From NCBI GenBank assembly GCA_938038735.1, contig CALHSW010000043.1:1-33677 (forward strand): 33,677 bases of DNA. Reading direction: 5' to 3'. Positions 7,330 through 16,662 of this stretch are shown here, one piece after another. Below the pieces are notes generated by a model, which was not told the DNA's origin, searched no databases, and was given only the letters and a program-made list of their open reading frames with translations. Each line of letters opens with the position of its first letter. Positions within the stretch are counted from its first letter, which is position 1. This stretch comes from an uncultured Bacteroidia bacterium (lineage in GTDB: Bacteria > Bacteroidota > Bacteroidia > Bacteroidales > CAJPTX01). The position numbers were made by a program, and so were the translations under genes.

Positions 7330-8463
7330 ATGCAGGAGCTGGGAGTGTACGTGCATGTGCCGTTCTGCGCGGCGAAATGTCCCTACTGCGATTTCTACTC
7401 GATCGCTAGCGAGGCGAGAAAGGGAGGGTACGTTGAGGCTGTGCTGCGGGAACTCGCGGCGCTGCGAGGGGAGTTTGCGGGGAGCGCCGCGACGCTCTAC
7501 TTCGGGGGAGGCACACCCTCGCGGCTTCGCGTGGACGAGCTGGGGCGGATAGTGGAGACGGTGCGGGAGCTATACGCTCTGGAAGAGGGGGCGGAGATAA
7601 CGGTTGAGGTAAATCCTGACGATGCGTCGCGCGAGTTCTTTATGGGGCTAGCCGCGCTGGGCGTGAACCGGGTGAGCGTGGGGGTGCAGTCGGTTTGCGA
7701 GGCGGTGCTAAAGATTCTAGGGCGAAGGCATGGGGCATCGCAGGGGCTGCGAGCGATAGAACTTGCAAAGGCGGCGGGTATAGATAATGTGTCGGGGGAT
7801 GTGATCTATGGCATTCCTGGGCAGCGGGAAGAGGATGTAAGGGGTACGTGTGAGGCGTTGGTATCGGCGGGGTGTACGCACGTGTCGGCGTACCATTTAA
7901 TAGTGGAGGAAGGTACGTTGTTCGGGCGGCGGCATGCGGAGGGGAAGTTCCGAGAGGTGGAGGAGGAAACGAGCCTACGTCACTACGGCGCGGTGTGCGC
8001 GGCGATGCGCTGGGCTGGGTTCTCGCACTACGAGGTGTCGAGCTACGCGCTGCCAGGGTATGAGTCGCGGCATAATAGTTTGTATTGGCGTGGGGGGCTG
8101 TATGTAGGGGTAGGGCCCGGGGCGCACTCCTACGATGGTGCGCGGAGGTGGTGGAACGTGCGGAGCGTGAAGGAGTATGCGGAGCGTGTGGCCAAGGGTG
8201 AGTTGCCGCGGGAGGTAGAGGTTTTAGACGAGTCGGCGCGGTTTGAGGAGTGGCTGCTCACAGGGCTACGGCTCGCGGAGGGGGTGAATTTGCTTGCGGG
8301 GGAGCGTTCTTTTGGCAGGGAAAGGCTGGAAGAGGTAAGACGCAGAGCCGAGGGGTGGGCTGCACGGGGGGCGGTGGCACTGAAAGGGGGTAGGCTATGG
8401 GTGCGAGAGGAGGGATTTATGGTGCTGGATGCGGTGGTGCTGGACTTGGCGAGCGTGGAGTGA
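7330..8463 (+). CDS. hemW: Radical SAM heme chaperone HemW
   Basis: A 377-residue radical SAM protein of the HemN/HemW group. The [4Fe-4S] cysteines are C13, C17 and C20 in CAAKCPYC, followed by the group's DFYS. Further family motifs are YFGGGTPS, EVNPDD, RVSVGVQS and the HNSLYW segment. Length and the short N-terminus (cluster motif at residue 13) fit HemW, a heme-binding chaperone that inserts heme into respiratory enzymes, rather than the longer HemN coproporphyrinogen III dehydrogenase. It is probably read through from grpE-dnaJ. Genome annotations often call such proteins 'oxygen-independent coproporphyrinogen oxidase'; HemW is the better name here. Confidence 0.9.
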   Translation: MQELGVYVHVPFCAAKCPYCDFYSIASEARKGGYVEAVLRELAALRGEFAGSAATLYFGGGTPSRLRVDELGRIVETVRELYALEEGAEITVEVNPDDASREFFMGLAALGVNRVSVGVQSVCEAVLKILGRRHGASQGLRAIELAKAAGIDNVSGDVIYGIPGQREEDVRGTCEALVSAGCTHVSAYHLIVEEGTLFGRRHAEGKFREVEEETSLRHYGAVCAAMRWAGFSHYEVSSYALPGYESRHNSLYWRGGLYVGVGPGAHSYDGARRWWNVRSVKEYAERVAKGELPREVEVLDESARFEEWLLTGLRLAEGVNLLAGERSFGRERLEEVRRRAEGWAARGAVALKGGRLWVREEGFMVLDAVVLDLASVE

Positions 8464-8771
8464 GAGTGTGCGAGTGGATATGCACCATAGATTCGGCATG
8501 CACTTCAAAGGGGCAATATTTTCGGGGTTGGCGATAAAAGGTAGGTAGCAAAGCGACTTTAATTTGTTTAGATGTTTCCTAAATAAAAGCGTTCTGTTTT
8601 GCTTTAACCGTTTGATTTTGAATGAATAATACATTGTACTGAACGTAGTGGGAAAGTTGCTTGGCCCAGTTGGGGATGGAGTGAAATGAAAAAATTATTA
8701 CCTTTGGGGAGTGAAGCGCAGAAAATGCGTAGTATGAGTGTGAAATAGGGGTAACCGAAAAAAGAACAAAG
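8464..8771 (+). other. 308-base non-coding region before kdd
   Basis: This A/T-richer gap separates hemW from the lysine-fermentation genes. It holds no supported gene. A TACCTTTG box at 8699-8706 is the only signal I can name. I see no lysine riboswitch architecture and no strong hairpin terminator for hemW. Confidence 0.5.
8699..8706 (+). promoter_or_regulatory. Bacteroidetes -7 box for kdd-kamA-kamB-like
   Basis: TACCTTTG matches TAnnTTTG exactly, giving a leader of about 60 bases before the kdd ATG. A TTGG at 8670-8673 is the nearest -33-like element, but its 25-base spacing is longer than the usual 19-21. Confidence 0.5.
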
Positions 8772-9812
8772 ATGAAGAAGGGTAATCGTTACGGCACCCA
8801 CAGGGTGCTAGAGCCGAAGGGCGTGCTGCCGCAGCCGGCAAACAAGGTGGACAACAACATGGATGAGATTTACGACAACGAAATTCTCATTGATGTGCAG
8901 ACCTTGAACATTGACTCGGCTAGCTTTACACAGATTAACGAACAGGCGGGTGGCGATGAGAAGAAGATTGCGGAGATAATGCTTGACATCGTTGCCAAGC
9001 AGGGCAAGCACCGCAATCCGGTTACTGGGTCGGGCGGCATGCTGCTGGGCAAGGTGGAGAAGATAGGCGATGCGCTCAAGGGCAAGATAGACCTGAAGGA
9101 GGGCGATAAGATTGCTACGCTGGTGTCGTTGTCGTTGACCCCGCTGCGTATTGACAAGATTAAGGAGATTCGTAAGGACGTAGACCAGGTGGATATCGAC
9201 GGCAAGGCGATTCTCTTTGAGAGCGGTATCTACGCGAAGATCCCGGATGATCTTCCAGAGAAGCTGGCGCTGTCGGCGCTTGACGTGGCGGGAGCCCCCG
9301 CGCAGACGGCGAAACTGGTTGGGCCGGGCGACACGGTGCTGATTATCGGCGCGGGCGGCAAATCGGGCATGCTTTGCTGCTACGAGGCGAAGAAGCGCGC
9401 GGGCGTGACGGGCAAGGTTATAGGCCTTTGCCATTCCCAGCGGAGCACCGAGCGGCTAAAGAAGTTGGGCTTCGCCGACTACGTGTTCTCGGCCGATGCA
9501 ACCAAGCCGGTGCCCGTGATGGAGGAGATAGCGAAGCTAACGAACGGCGAGATGTGCGACATAACCATCAACAATGTCAACATCCCAGACACGGAGATGA
9601 CGAGCATTCTCTGCACGAAGAATACGGGCATAGTGTACTTCTTCTCCATGGCGACCAGCTTCACGAAGGCGGCTCTCGGCGCAGAGGGCGTGGGTAGCGA
9701 TGTGAAGATGCTGATAGGCAATGGCTACACGAAGGGCCATGCGGAGATAACGCTGCAAGACCTCCGTGAGAGCAAGGCGCTACGCGATATATTCACGGAA
9801 CTATACGCCTAG
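8772..9812 (+). CDS. kdd: L-erythro-3,5-diaminohexanoate dehydrogenase
   Basis: A 346-residue member of the Kdd family. The enzyme oxidatively deaminates 3,5-diaminohexanoate to 5-amino-3-oxohexanoate with NAD(P)+ in anaerobic lysine fermentation. The sequence shows the typical start (GTHRVLEPKGVLPQPA), a zinc-less medium-chain-dehydrogenase-like body, a Rossmann nucleotide-binding loop VLIIGAGGKSGML at about residues 192-204, and the late GNGYTKGHA motif seen in the family. kamA follows after 24 bases, matching the known kdd-kamA order in Porphyromonas and relatives. The enzymes that make and use its substrate (KamDE, Kce, Kal) are not in the window. Confidence 0.92.
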   Translation: MKKGNRYGTHRVLEPKGVLPQPANKVDNNMDEIYDNEILIDVQTLNIDSASFTQINEQAGGDEKKIAEIMLDIVAKQGKHRNPVTGSGGMLLGKVEKIGDALKGKIDLKEGDKIATLVSLSLTPLRIDKIKEIRKDVDQVDIDGKAILFESGIYAKIPDDLPEKLALSALDVAGAPAQTAKLVGPGDTVLIIGAGGKSGMLCCYEAKKRAGVTGKVIGLCHSQRSTERLKKLGFADYVFSADATKPVPVMEEIAKLTNGEMCDITINNVNIPDTEMTSILCTKNTGIVYFFSMATSFTKAALGAEGVGSDVKMLIGNGYTKGHAEITLQDLRESKALRDIFTELYA

Positions 9813-9836
9813 GTGCGTTTTAAAAAGGAAAAAGCA

Positions 9837-11129
9837 ATGGACGAAAGAGTAGAGAATGGGTTCCCGGCCGTGCCGTGGGCGAACCATAAGAGCAATCGGA
9901 AGCGTTTTTTCCCGGAGGTGACCGATGAACAGTGGAACGACTGGCATTGGCAGGTTCAGCACCGTATAGAGACGCTTGAGCAGCTAAAGAAGTACTTGAC
10001 GCTCACCCCCGAGGAGGAGGAGGGCGTGCGGGAGGCGTTGAAGACGATACGTATGGCCATTACGCCGTACTATTTGAGCCTTATCGATACGGATAACCCG
10101 CATTGCCCGGTGCGTAAGCAGAGCGTGCCGACCGCGGCGGAGCTGATTAGGCTCCCAGAGGACCAGGTGGACCCGCTGCACGAGGATGCTGACTCGCCCG
10201 TGCCGGGTTTGACCCATCGCTACCCGGATCGTGTGCTGTTCCTAATTACGGACATGTGTTCTATGTATTGCCGGCACTGCACGCGTCGCCGTTTTGCGGG
10301 GCAAAAGGATGCGGCATCGCCGAGCGAGCGCATCGATAAGTGCATTGAGTACATAAAGAACACGCCACAGGTTCGTGACGTGCTGCTATCGGGCGGTGAT
10401 GCGTTGATGGTGAGCGACGAGCGGCTTGAGAGTATCATCAAGCGGCTGCGGGAGATAGACCATGTGGAGATAATTCGCATAGGGTCGCGTACGCCGGTGG
10501 TATGCCCGCAGCGTATAACGCCGGAGCTGTGCAACATGCTGAAGAAGTACCATCCGATATGGCTGAACACGCATTTCAACACGCCGCAGGAGATAACGCC
10601 GGAGTCGGCGGCGGCGTGCGCCCGGTTGGCGAATGCTGGGGTTCCGCTGGGTAACCAGTCTGTGCTGCTGCGAGGCATCAATGACTGCCCGAACGTTATG
10701 AAGCACTTGGTGCAGCAGTTGGTGCGCATACGCGTGCGTCCATACTACATCTACGTGTGCGACCTATCGCAGGGCATTGGCCATTTCCGTACCCCCGTGT
10801 CGAAGGGCATTGAGATTATGGAGAATCTACGCGGCCATACGTCAGGTTTTGCGGTGCCGACATTCGTGGTGGATGCGCCCGGTGGAGGCGGCAAGACGCC
10901 CGTGATGCCGAACTACGTGCTCAGCCAGTCGCCGCATCGCGTGGTGCTGCGTAACTACGAGGGGGTGATTTGCTCCTATACCGAACCAGAGGGCTACGTG
11001 AGCGAGTGCCATTGCCCAGAGTGCGAGGCGGAGCGCCAGCATATCGGGGTGGCGAAGGTTCTGAACGGCGAACAGCTGTCAATAGAGCCGAAGGATTTGG
11101 ATAGGCATAAACGTTCGCACCACGAGTAG
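9837..11129 (+). CDS. kamA: Lysine 2,3-aminomutase
   Basis: A radical SAM, PLP-dependent enzyme that converts L-lysine to L-beta-lysine, the first step of lysine fermentation. From ATG 9837 (AAGGA seven bases upstream) it has about 430 residues. The cluster cysteines are C141, C145 and C148 in CSMYCRHC. The PLP-binding lysine is K353 in the PGGGGKTP loop. A cysteine pair near the C-terminus (SECHCPEC) fits the structural zinc site of the clostridial enzyme. An EF-P lysylation (EpmB) role is less likely because the protein is longer and kdd is adjacent. An in-frame GTG at 9813, directly after the kdd stop, is a less likely start. Confidence 0.95.
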   Translation: MDERVENGFPAVPWANHKSNRKRFFPEVTDEQWNDWHWQVQHRIETLEQLKKYLTLTPEEEEGVREALKTIRMAITPYYLSLIDTDNPHCPVRKQSVPTAAELIRLPEDQVDPLHEDADSPVPGLTHRYPDRVLFLITDMCSMYCRHCTRRRFAGQKDAASPSERIDKCIEYIKNTPQVRDVLLSGGDALMVSDERLESIIKRLREIDHVEIIRIGSRTPVVCPQRITPELCNMLKKYHPIWLNTHFNTPQEITPESAAACARLANAGVPLGNQSVLLRGINDCPNVMKHLVQQLVRIRVRPYYIYVCDLSQGIGHFRTPVSKGIEIMENLRGHTSGFAVPTFVVDAPGGGGKTPVMPNYVLSQSPHRVVLRNYEGVICSYTEPEGYVSECHCPECEAERQHIGVAKVLNGEQLSIEPKDLDRHKRSHHE

Positions 11130-11202
11130 CGTTTGCAGCTACAGCGAATGAAGGGTTAGAGCCCAGCTGTTGGGCGCATTAAAGAGTGAGGGGGTCTCGG
11201 TC

Positions 11203-12204
11203 ATGCCGTTTTTAGACGAGCTACGTAAGCTGCGGAGTTTGGCAGTGGTAGGTCTCGCCAAGAACACGGGCAAGACCGAGACCCTCAACTATATTCTCCG
11301 TAGGCTGGCCGACGATGCAGATCGTGTGGCAGTAACATCGATCGGGGTGGATGGGGAGCGAAAGGATAGGGTGACGCAGACAGAAAAACCCGAGATCTTT
11401 TTCCCCCGCGGCATGACCTTTATAACCTCTGAGTTCCACTATTCACACCGTGAGTTGACGGCGAACATAATGGAGGTGTCGACGGAGAGCACATCGCTAG
11501 GGCGGTTGGTGACTGCCCGCACCATAATTCCGGGCAAAGTGTTGCTATCGGGGCCAGCGAGTACCGGCGGACTGCGGCGTTTGATAGCGCGGACGCAGCG
11601 AGCAGGGTTGGGGCTTACGATTATAGATGGGGCCCTTTCGCGTTTGAGCTTGGCATCGCCTACGGTGACGGAGGGGATGGTGCTTGCAACGGGGGCGGCG
11701 GTGTCAACCAATATGAGGGAGTTGGTGCGACAGACGAAGTACGTGTACGAGCTGGTGATGCTTGAACCGGTGGAGGAGGCTCTACGGGAGCGGTTGGAGG
11801 ATGTGGATCAAGGCGTGTGGGCGATAGGGGATGATGGCGAGCTACACGATTTAGAGATACCCTCAGTGCTACTGATGGCGAAAGCGGGGAAGGATCTATT
11901 CCGTTACGGCCACAGACTGTACGTGTCGGGGGTTATAACCGATAAGCTGCTTGATACGCTGCGGGCGCAGGGGGAGGAGGCGGAGCTGGTTGTACAAGAT
12001 TTCACAAAGGTTTTTGCGTCGGATCGCTCGTACCGGAACTTTACTGCGCGGGGCGGGCGGCTTCGCTGCGTTCGGCGGAGTCGGCTGATGGCGGTTACTG
12101 TAAATCCGCAGTCGCCGAGTGGGTATCGTCTTGATAGCGATGCGTTGCAGGGAGCGATGCGGGAGGCGTTGGGGATTCCGGTGTATGATGTACGTCGGCT
12201 TTAG
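11203..12204 (+). CDS. P-loop protein of the lysine-fermentation cluster (KamB-like)
   Basis: A protein of about 333 residues with an N-terminal nucleotide-binding loop, VVGLAKNTGKTETLN (residues 15-29). This is a variant Walker A with an NTGKT core. The remainder has no signature I can assign. In Porphyromonas-type clusters an uncharacterised gene, sometimes called kamB, follows kamA and precedes a MutS-like kamC and the 5,6-aminomutase genes kamDE, and the position here fits. A role in assembly or reactivation of the aminomutase is conjecture. GAGGGGG lies eight bases before ATG 11203; an upstream TTG at 11170 is in frame but less likely. The downstream gene is a MATE exporter, so the usual cluster is interrupted. 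Confidence 0.65.
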   Translation: MPFLDELRKLRSLAVVGLAKNTGKTETLNYILRRLADDADRVAVTSIGVDGERKDRVTQTEKPEIFFPRGMTFITSEFHYSHRELTANIMEVSTESTSLGRLVTARTIIPGKVLLSGPASTGGLRRLIARTQRAGLGLTIIDGALSRLSLASPTVTEGMVLATGAAVSTNMRELVRQTKYVYELVMLEPVEEALRERLEDVDQGVWAIGDDGELHDLEIPSVLLMAKAGKDLFRYGHRLYVSGVITDKLLDTLRAQGEEAELVVQDFTKVFASDRSYRNFTARGGRLRCVRRSRLMAVTVNPQSPSGYRLDSDALQGAMREALGIPVYDVRRL

Positions 12205-12288
12205 AGAGTATTGAAAAGTTTTTGTTTTGGCTCGCGAGTGGTAAGCCGGGGTAGAGTCTTTATTTATCAAGCAGTATAATGTTGTTTT

Positions 12289-13662
12289 ATGGGGAGAGGT
12301 AGGCATACGATAGATTCTAAGGAGGATTCGTTCGCTGGTGAGTTGGGTTTCAGAAAGGTATGGGCGGTGGCGTGGCCGATAATATTAGGCAGCGCCGCGC
12401 AGACCATTCTGAATATAACAGACACGGCTTTTTTAGGACATTTGGGCTACATAGAGCTGGGTGCAGTTGCCATGGCTGGCATACTCTACCTTACGGTGAT
12501 AATGTTTGCCTTTGGTTTCGGCGTAGGTACGCAGATAGTGGTGGCGCGCCGCATGGGGGAGGGTAAGCCGCGACAGATAGGAAGAGTGGTGACGCATGGT
12601 TTTCTTTTCCAATGGTTTATGCTAATTCTCGTCTTTGCCATACTGGCGTTGTGGCGGGAGCAAATACTAGGTTTTTTGGTGAGTTCTCCGCACGTGCATG
12701 CGGCGGCGGTAGAGTTTATGGGGTATCGAATGTGGGGCTTGGCCTTTGCGCATACGAACTTTGGTTTTAGGGCATTTTACGTTGGGATAGGTCGGACAAA
12801 GGTTATTTCGGTCACCACGGTGCTGATGGTGGTGGTCAACATTGTCCTGGACTATGGATTGATATTTGGCAATTTAGGACTGCCGGCGATGGGGCTGCCA
12901 GGCGCTGCGGTGGCCTCTGTCATCGCAGAGTTTTCAGCGATGGTTGGGTTTATTATCTACACGTTTAGGAAGGTGGATGTGCAGCATTACCGTTTGTTCT
13001 CGTTTCGGGTGATAAGTTTCCCGTTGCTGAAGCATTTGGTGGTGACGGCGTTGCCGGTGATGCTACAGCAATTCATGACAACGGCGATATGGTTGCTTTT
13101 CTTTGTGGTGTTGGAGCGTCTTGGAGAGCAGGCATTGGCGGTGTCGCAGATAGCGCGAAGTGTTATGCTGCTAATTTTACTCCCGGTAATGGGTTTTTCA
13201 TCGGCGACGAACACGATGGTCAGCTACCTCATGGGGAGGGAGAGGAGTGGCGATGTTCTCGGTTTGCTTCGGCGCATATCGCTGTACAGTGCGCTGTTTG
13301 TAGCTGCGCTTTCTCTCTTTTGCGTGGTTTTTTCAACGCCTGTGCTGTCTATATATACGGAGGATCAGAATTTGCTGGAGTTGACGCGGCCTATCCTCTT
13401 TGTTCTTTCCGTGAGCGCAATACTGCAAGCCGTTTCGCAGACGCTGCTGAGTGGTATTACGGGAACGGGGCGAACGTTGACGGCGTTTCTCCTAGAGCTA
13501 GCGGTGCTAGTCGTCTATTTGCTGTACGCATGGATGATGTCGCAGCGGCCTGGGGTTGAAGTGTGGCATGTGTGGACGGCCGATATGGTGTATAATGTGT
13601 TGTTGATTAGCAGTACGCTTCTGTTTTTCCGATTTGCGAATTGGAGGCATGTGAAGATATAG
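12289..13662 (+). CDS. MATE family efflux transporter
   Basis: A 457-residue inner-membrane transporter with about twelve hydrophobic segments arranged as two related halves, the layout of the multidrug and toxin extrusion family. The first helix carries the characteristic 'AWPIILGSAAQTILNITDTAFLG'-type opening (residues about 28-50), and a second copy of the pattern begins near LPVMLQQFMTT. MATE proteins exchange cationic or other organic compounds for Na+ or H+. The substrate cannot be told from sequence. It starts 84 bases after the kamB-like gene. The ribosome-binding site before the ATG is weak, and an in-frame downstream start cannot be excluded. Confidence 0.9.
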   Translation: MGRGRHTIDSKEDSFAGELGFRKVWAVAWPIILGSAAQTILNITDTAFLGHLGYIELGAVAMAGILYLTVIMFAFGFGVGTQIVVARRMGEGKPRQIGRVVTHGFLFQWFMLILVFAILALWREQILGFLVSSPHVHAAAVEFMGYRMWGLAFAHTNFGFRAFYVGIGRTKVISVTTVLMVVVNIVLDYGLIFGNLGLPAMGLPGAAVASVIAEFSAMVGFIIYTFRKVDVQHYRLFSFRVISFPLLKHLVVTALPVMLQQFMTTAIWLLFFVVLERLGEQALAVSQIARSVMLLILLPVMGFSSATNTMVSYLMGRERSGDVLGLLRRISLYSALFVAALSLFCVVFSTPVLSIYTEDQNLLELTRPILFVLSVSAILQAVSQTLLSGITGTGRTLTAFLLELAVLVVYLLYAWMMSQRPGVEVWHVWTADMVYNVLLISSTLLFFRFANWRHVKI

Positions 13663-13747
13663 TCAATCAGTACGTGCGGAGTTCCGTTGAAGGGGGGTAG
13701 TAGGAAGGTTAGTAAGGGGCAGTGCGGTAGAATTTATATTAAAGCAT

Positions 13748-13755
13748 TACCTTTG
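13748..13755 (+). promoter_or_regulatory. Bacteroidetes -7 box for the penicillin-binding protein gene
   Basis: TACCTTTG, an exact TAnnTTTG match followed by CG, lies 39 bases before the ATG at 13795. No clear -33 TTTG is present. Confidence 0.5.
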
Positions 13756-13794
13756 CGCAGGTGTAGTTGAAGCACTTTTGAGAGGGCAAGGCTT

Positions 13795-16158
13795 ATGTCT
13801 GAGACGAGTGTAAACGGTATGGGCGAGCAGAGGAAGAGTCGGAGAGGTCGGCGCTTCGTGTGGATATTTTGGGGGATTATCGGAGGTGGTCTTCTGCTGT
13901 TGTTTTTGTTTTTTGTGCTAATAGCCAATGGGGTGTTCGGGCACATGCCAACATTTGAGGATTTGGAGAATCCCAAGAGCAACGCTGCGACGGAGGTGTA
14001 CAGTGCCGATGGGGAGCTGCTGGGTACGTTTTTCATTGAGAATCGGAGCTACGCCACGTTTGAAGAGTTGCCTCCCCACCTAGTTGATGCGCTTTTGGCC
14101 ACAGAGGATATTCGATTTTACCGCCATTCAGGGATTGATGCGCAGGGGTTGTTTCGCGTGTTTTTTAAGACGTTGATTCTAAGTAAAGAGGAGTCGGGGG
14201 GAGGAAGTACGATAACGCAGCAGTTGGCGAAGAATCTATTCCCTCGTGATACGGTATACACGAAGAATAGGTTTGTGAAGGTGCTGAAGTTGACCACTTC
14301 AAAATTTAAGGAGTGGATAACGGCAGTGAAGCTTGAACGGAACTACACCAAGGATGAGATACTCACGATGTATCTCAACACGGTGTCGTTTGGCTACAAC
14401 GCTTACGGCGTTCGCCGTGCGAGTAGGACGTTTTTTGATAAGCCGGTTGACTCTTTAGATGTCTGTGAGTCGGCAGTGCTAGTTGGTATGCTAAAGGCCC
14501 CGACGAGGTATAGCCCTAAACGAAATCCGGAGCTGTCGCGTGAGCGCCGCAACACGGTGATAGGGCAGATGGTGAAATATAACAAGTTAACGAAGGCACA
14601 GGGCGACTCGCTGTCGGCTTTACCCTTGGAGATACGGTTCCAGGAGCGCGACCATAATACCGGTATAGCCGCCTACTTCAGGGAGTTAATTCGTGTGATG
14701 ATGACGGCCAAAGAGCCGCGTCCAGGGCTATACTTTACCCACGAGCAGTATCAGGCCGACTCGTTGGAGTGGGCCGATAACCCCCTCTACGGTTGGTGTA
14801 GGAAGAATCCGAAGCTTGATGGGTCGGAGTACAACATTTACACGGATGGCCTACGGGTTTATACGAATCTAGATGCCAATCTGCAGCGTTACGCCGAGGC
14901 GGCTGTGTTCAACCATTTGGGGCGCACGCTGCAACCCTGGTTCAATAGAGAAAAACGCAAAGATTTGTTCTCGGCGGACGTGCCTAAGGAGACGAGAAAT
15001 GCGTTGATTACGAGTGGAATACATCGTTCAGATCGCTATAAGCAGCTGAAGATGCAGGGCGCAACGGAGAAGGAGATACTGTCAAATTTTGGTAAGCCCA
15101 CGGAGATGCGGGTGTTTACGTGGAAGGGGGAGGTGGACACCGTGATGACCCCGCGGGACTCTGTATACTACTATAAACGTTTGCTTCGTGCAGCGTTCAT
15201 GGCGATGGAGCCCCAGACGGGGAAGGTGAGAGCCTACGTGGGAGGGCCAAACTTTAAGCACTTCAAGTACGACATGGTGTTTAGGGGACGGCGTCAGGTA
15301 GGGTCAACGATAAAACCATTCTTGTACACCCTGGCGATGATGGAGGGTATGACCCCCTGCACAAAGGTGCCAAACGTGGAGCAGGTCTTCGAAACGAATG
15401 ATACGATATGGACGCCCCGCGGCGGAAGCCCAACGGAGCATGTGGGCAAGATGGTGTCGCTGCGGTGGGGACTAGCGAATTCGATAAATAACGTATCGGC
15501 GTGGCTTGTGAAGCAGTTTTCGCCTGAGGCGGTAGCGAGGATGATTAATCAAATGGGGATCCATTCGTTCATAGACCCGCAGCCCTCAGTTTTTTTGGGA
15601 ACGTCGGATGTGTCGCTCTACGAGATGGTGGCTGCGTACGGGGCCTACGTAGCAGGCGGAATGCGTGTGGATCCGTTGCTGGTGTCGAGAATAGAGGATC
15701 GGCATGGCAACTTGCTGGCGTCGTTTAGCTCGGAGCCTAAGGAGGTTATCGACCCCTATACGGCGTACCTAATGGTAAAGCTCCTAGAGGGGGTGGTGCA
15801 GCGAGGTACAGGAGGGCGGCTCCGTTGGATGTATAATCTTAGCGGGAAGCTAGGCGGGAAGACAGGGACGACGCAGAATAATTCGGACGGTTGGTTTATG
15901 TGTATACAACCGAACTTAGTGTCAGGTTGTTGGGTTGGTTTTGAGGATCGTGCGGTACGCTTTGACAACATGGCCTATGGGCAAGGGGCAAGTTCTGCAT
16001 TGCCCATTGTGGCGTTGTTTCTCCAAAAAGCGTACGCAGATGCCACCACGGGGATTTCTGATGGCGATACGTGGGATGTACCGAAGGGGATGGAGAACGT
16101 GGAGTTCAATTGTGACGACAAGGAAGTGTCGGAGGAAGAGACGAGTGATTTTTTCTAA
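13795..16158 (+). CDS. mrcA: Class A penicillin-binding protein (PBP1A family)
   Basis: A 787-residue bifunctional peptidoglycan synthase anchored in the inner membrane by one N-terminal helix (residues about 22-46). The GT51 glycosyltransferase domain shows E104-D105 in ATEDIRFYRH with the catalytic glutamate, GGSTITQQLAKN, and ERNYTKDEILTMYLN. The transpeptidase domain shows the three active-site motifs: S504-TIK with the acylated serine, S563-IN, and K689-TGT. A long insert of about 150 residues lies between the domains. The next gene, a lipoprotein, starts 13 bases after the stop and may be cotranscribed. Confidence 0.95.
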   Translation: MSETSVNGMGEQRKSRRGRRFVWIFWGIIGGGLLLLFLFFVLIANGVFGHMPTFEDLENPKSNAATEVYSADGELLGTFFIENRSYATFEELPPHLVDALLATEDIRFYRHSGIDAQGLFRVFFKTLILSKEESGGGSTITQQLAKNLFPRDTVYTKNRFVKVLKLTTSKFKEWITAVKLERNYTKDEILTMYLNTVSFGYNAYGVRRASRTFFDKPVDSLDVCESAVLVGMLKAPTRYSPKRNPELSRERRNTVIGQMVKYNKLTKAQGDSLSALPLEIRFQERDHNTGIAAYFRELIRVMMTAKEPRPGLYFTHEQYQADSLEWADNPLYGWCRKNPKLDGSEYNIYTDGLRVYTNLDANLQRYAEAAVFNHLGRTLQPWFNREKRKDLFSADVPKETRNALITSGIHRSDRYKQLKMQGATEKEILSNFGKPTEMRVFTWKGEVDTVMTPRDSVYYYKRLLRAAFMAMEPQTGKVRAYVGGPNFKHFKYDMVFRGRRQVGSTIKPFLYTLAMMEGMTPCTKVPNVEQVFETNDTIWTPRGGSPTEHVGKMVSLRWGLANSINNVSAWLVKQFSPEAVARMINQMGIHSFIDPQPSVFLGTSDVSLYEMVAAYGAYVAGGMRVDPLLVSRIEDRHGNLLASFSSEPKEVIDPYTAYLMVKLLEGVVQRGTGGRLRWMYNLSGKLGGKTGTTQNNSDGWFMCIQPNLVSGCWVGFEDRAVRFDNMAYGQGASSALPIVALFLQKAYADATTGISDGDTWDVPKGMENVEFNCDDKEVSEEETSDFF

Positions 16159-16171
16159 ACGTAGCGTATCT

Positions 16172-16594
16172 ATGCGTTGGAGTGGAATAGTGATAGTAGC
16201 CGTGCTAGTAGCATTGGCGGGGTGCAAGAAGCAGCAAGAGTCTCTATTGCCGGACGTTAACGTATACATAGACATCTCGCTGACGCTGCCGGAATACGAG
16301 AAGTTAAACTATCCTGGGAATGTGTTTCAGTATAGAAACGAAGGATACCAAAACAATGGAGTATACATCGTCCGTATATCGCAAGAGGATTTCGCCGCGT
16401 ACGATGTGACGTGTACAGACCATTTGGATAAACCCACGGCCACGCTTTTAGAAGGCGCAGTGGCAAAATGCCCGGAGTGCAAGACTGAGTATCAATTGCT
16501 TAACTACGGATATAGCGTTGACGAGTCGCGGCATCTTCAGGCGTATAGGGTTGAGGTGATAGGTGGGCATGTGATAGTACGAAATAAGCATTGA
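16172..16594 (+). CDS. Rieske-like lipoprotein
   Basis: A 140-residue predicted lipoprotein. Residues 1-17 are a lipoprotein signal peptide, with lipobox LAGC and acylated C18. The mature part resembles the Rieske-like proteins common in Bacteroidetes: 'FAAYDVTCTDH' (C81, H84), 'AKCPECKTEYQLLNYG' (C100, C103), then a short beta segment ending GGHVIVRNKH. A true Rieske cluster uses CxH and CxxH; here the pattern is CxxH and CxxC. Binding of [2Fe-2S], zinc or no metal is therefore open. The frame extends upstream inside the PBP gene, but the signal peptide fixes the start at ATG 16172. Confidence 0.75.
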   Translation: MRWSGIVIVAVLVALAGCKKQQESLLPDVNVYIDISLTLPEYEKLNYPGNVFQYRNEGYQNNGVYIVRISQEDFAAYDVTCTDHLDKPTATLLEGAVAKCPECKTEYQLLNYGYSVDESRHLQAYRVEVIGGHVIVRNKH

Positions 16595-16629
16595 CGATAC
16601 GATAGGGCACATAACGATTAGATTTTTCG

Positions 16630-16637
16630 TACCTTTG
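16630..16637 (+). promoter_or_regulatory. Bacteroidetes -7 box for hutU
   Basis: TACCTTTG followed by CG is an exact TAnnTTTG match 25 bases before the ATG at 16663. If used, transcription begins near 16643, which makes the in-frame GTG at 16645 an unlikely start. Confidence 0.5.
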
Positions 16638-16662
16638 CGTAGGTGTGAAAAACAGAGAGGTT

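Noticed and set aside
8464..8771. Lysine riboswitch before kdd
   Set aside because: There is no multi-stem junction or known conserved core, and the region is mostly A/T-rich without strong stems.
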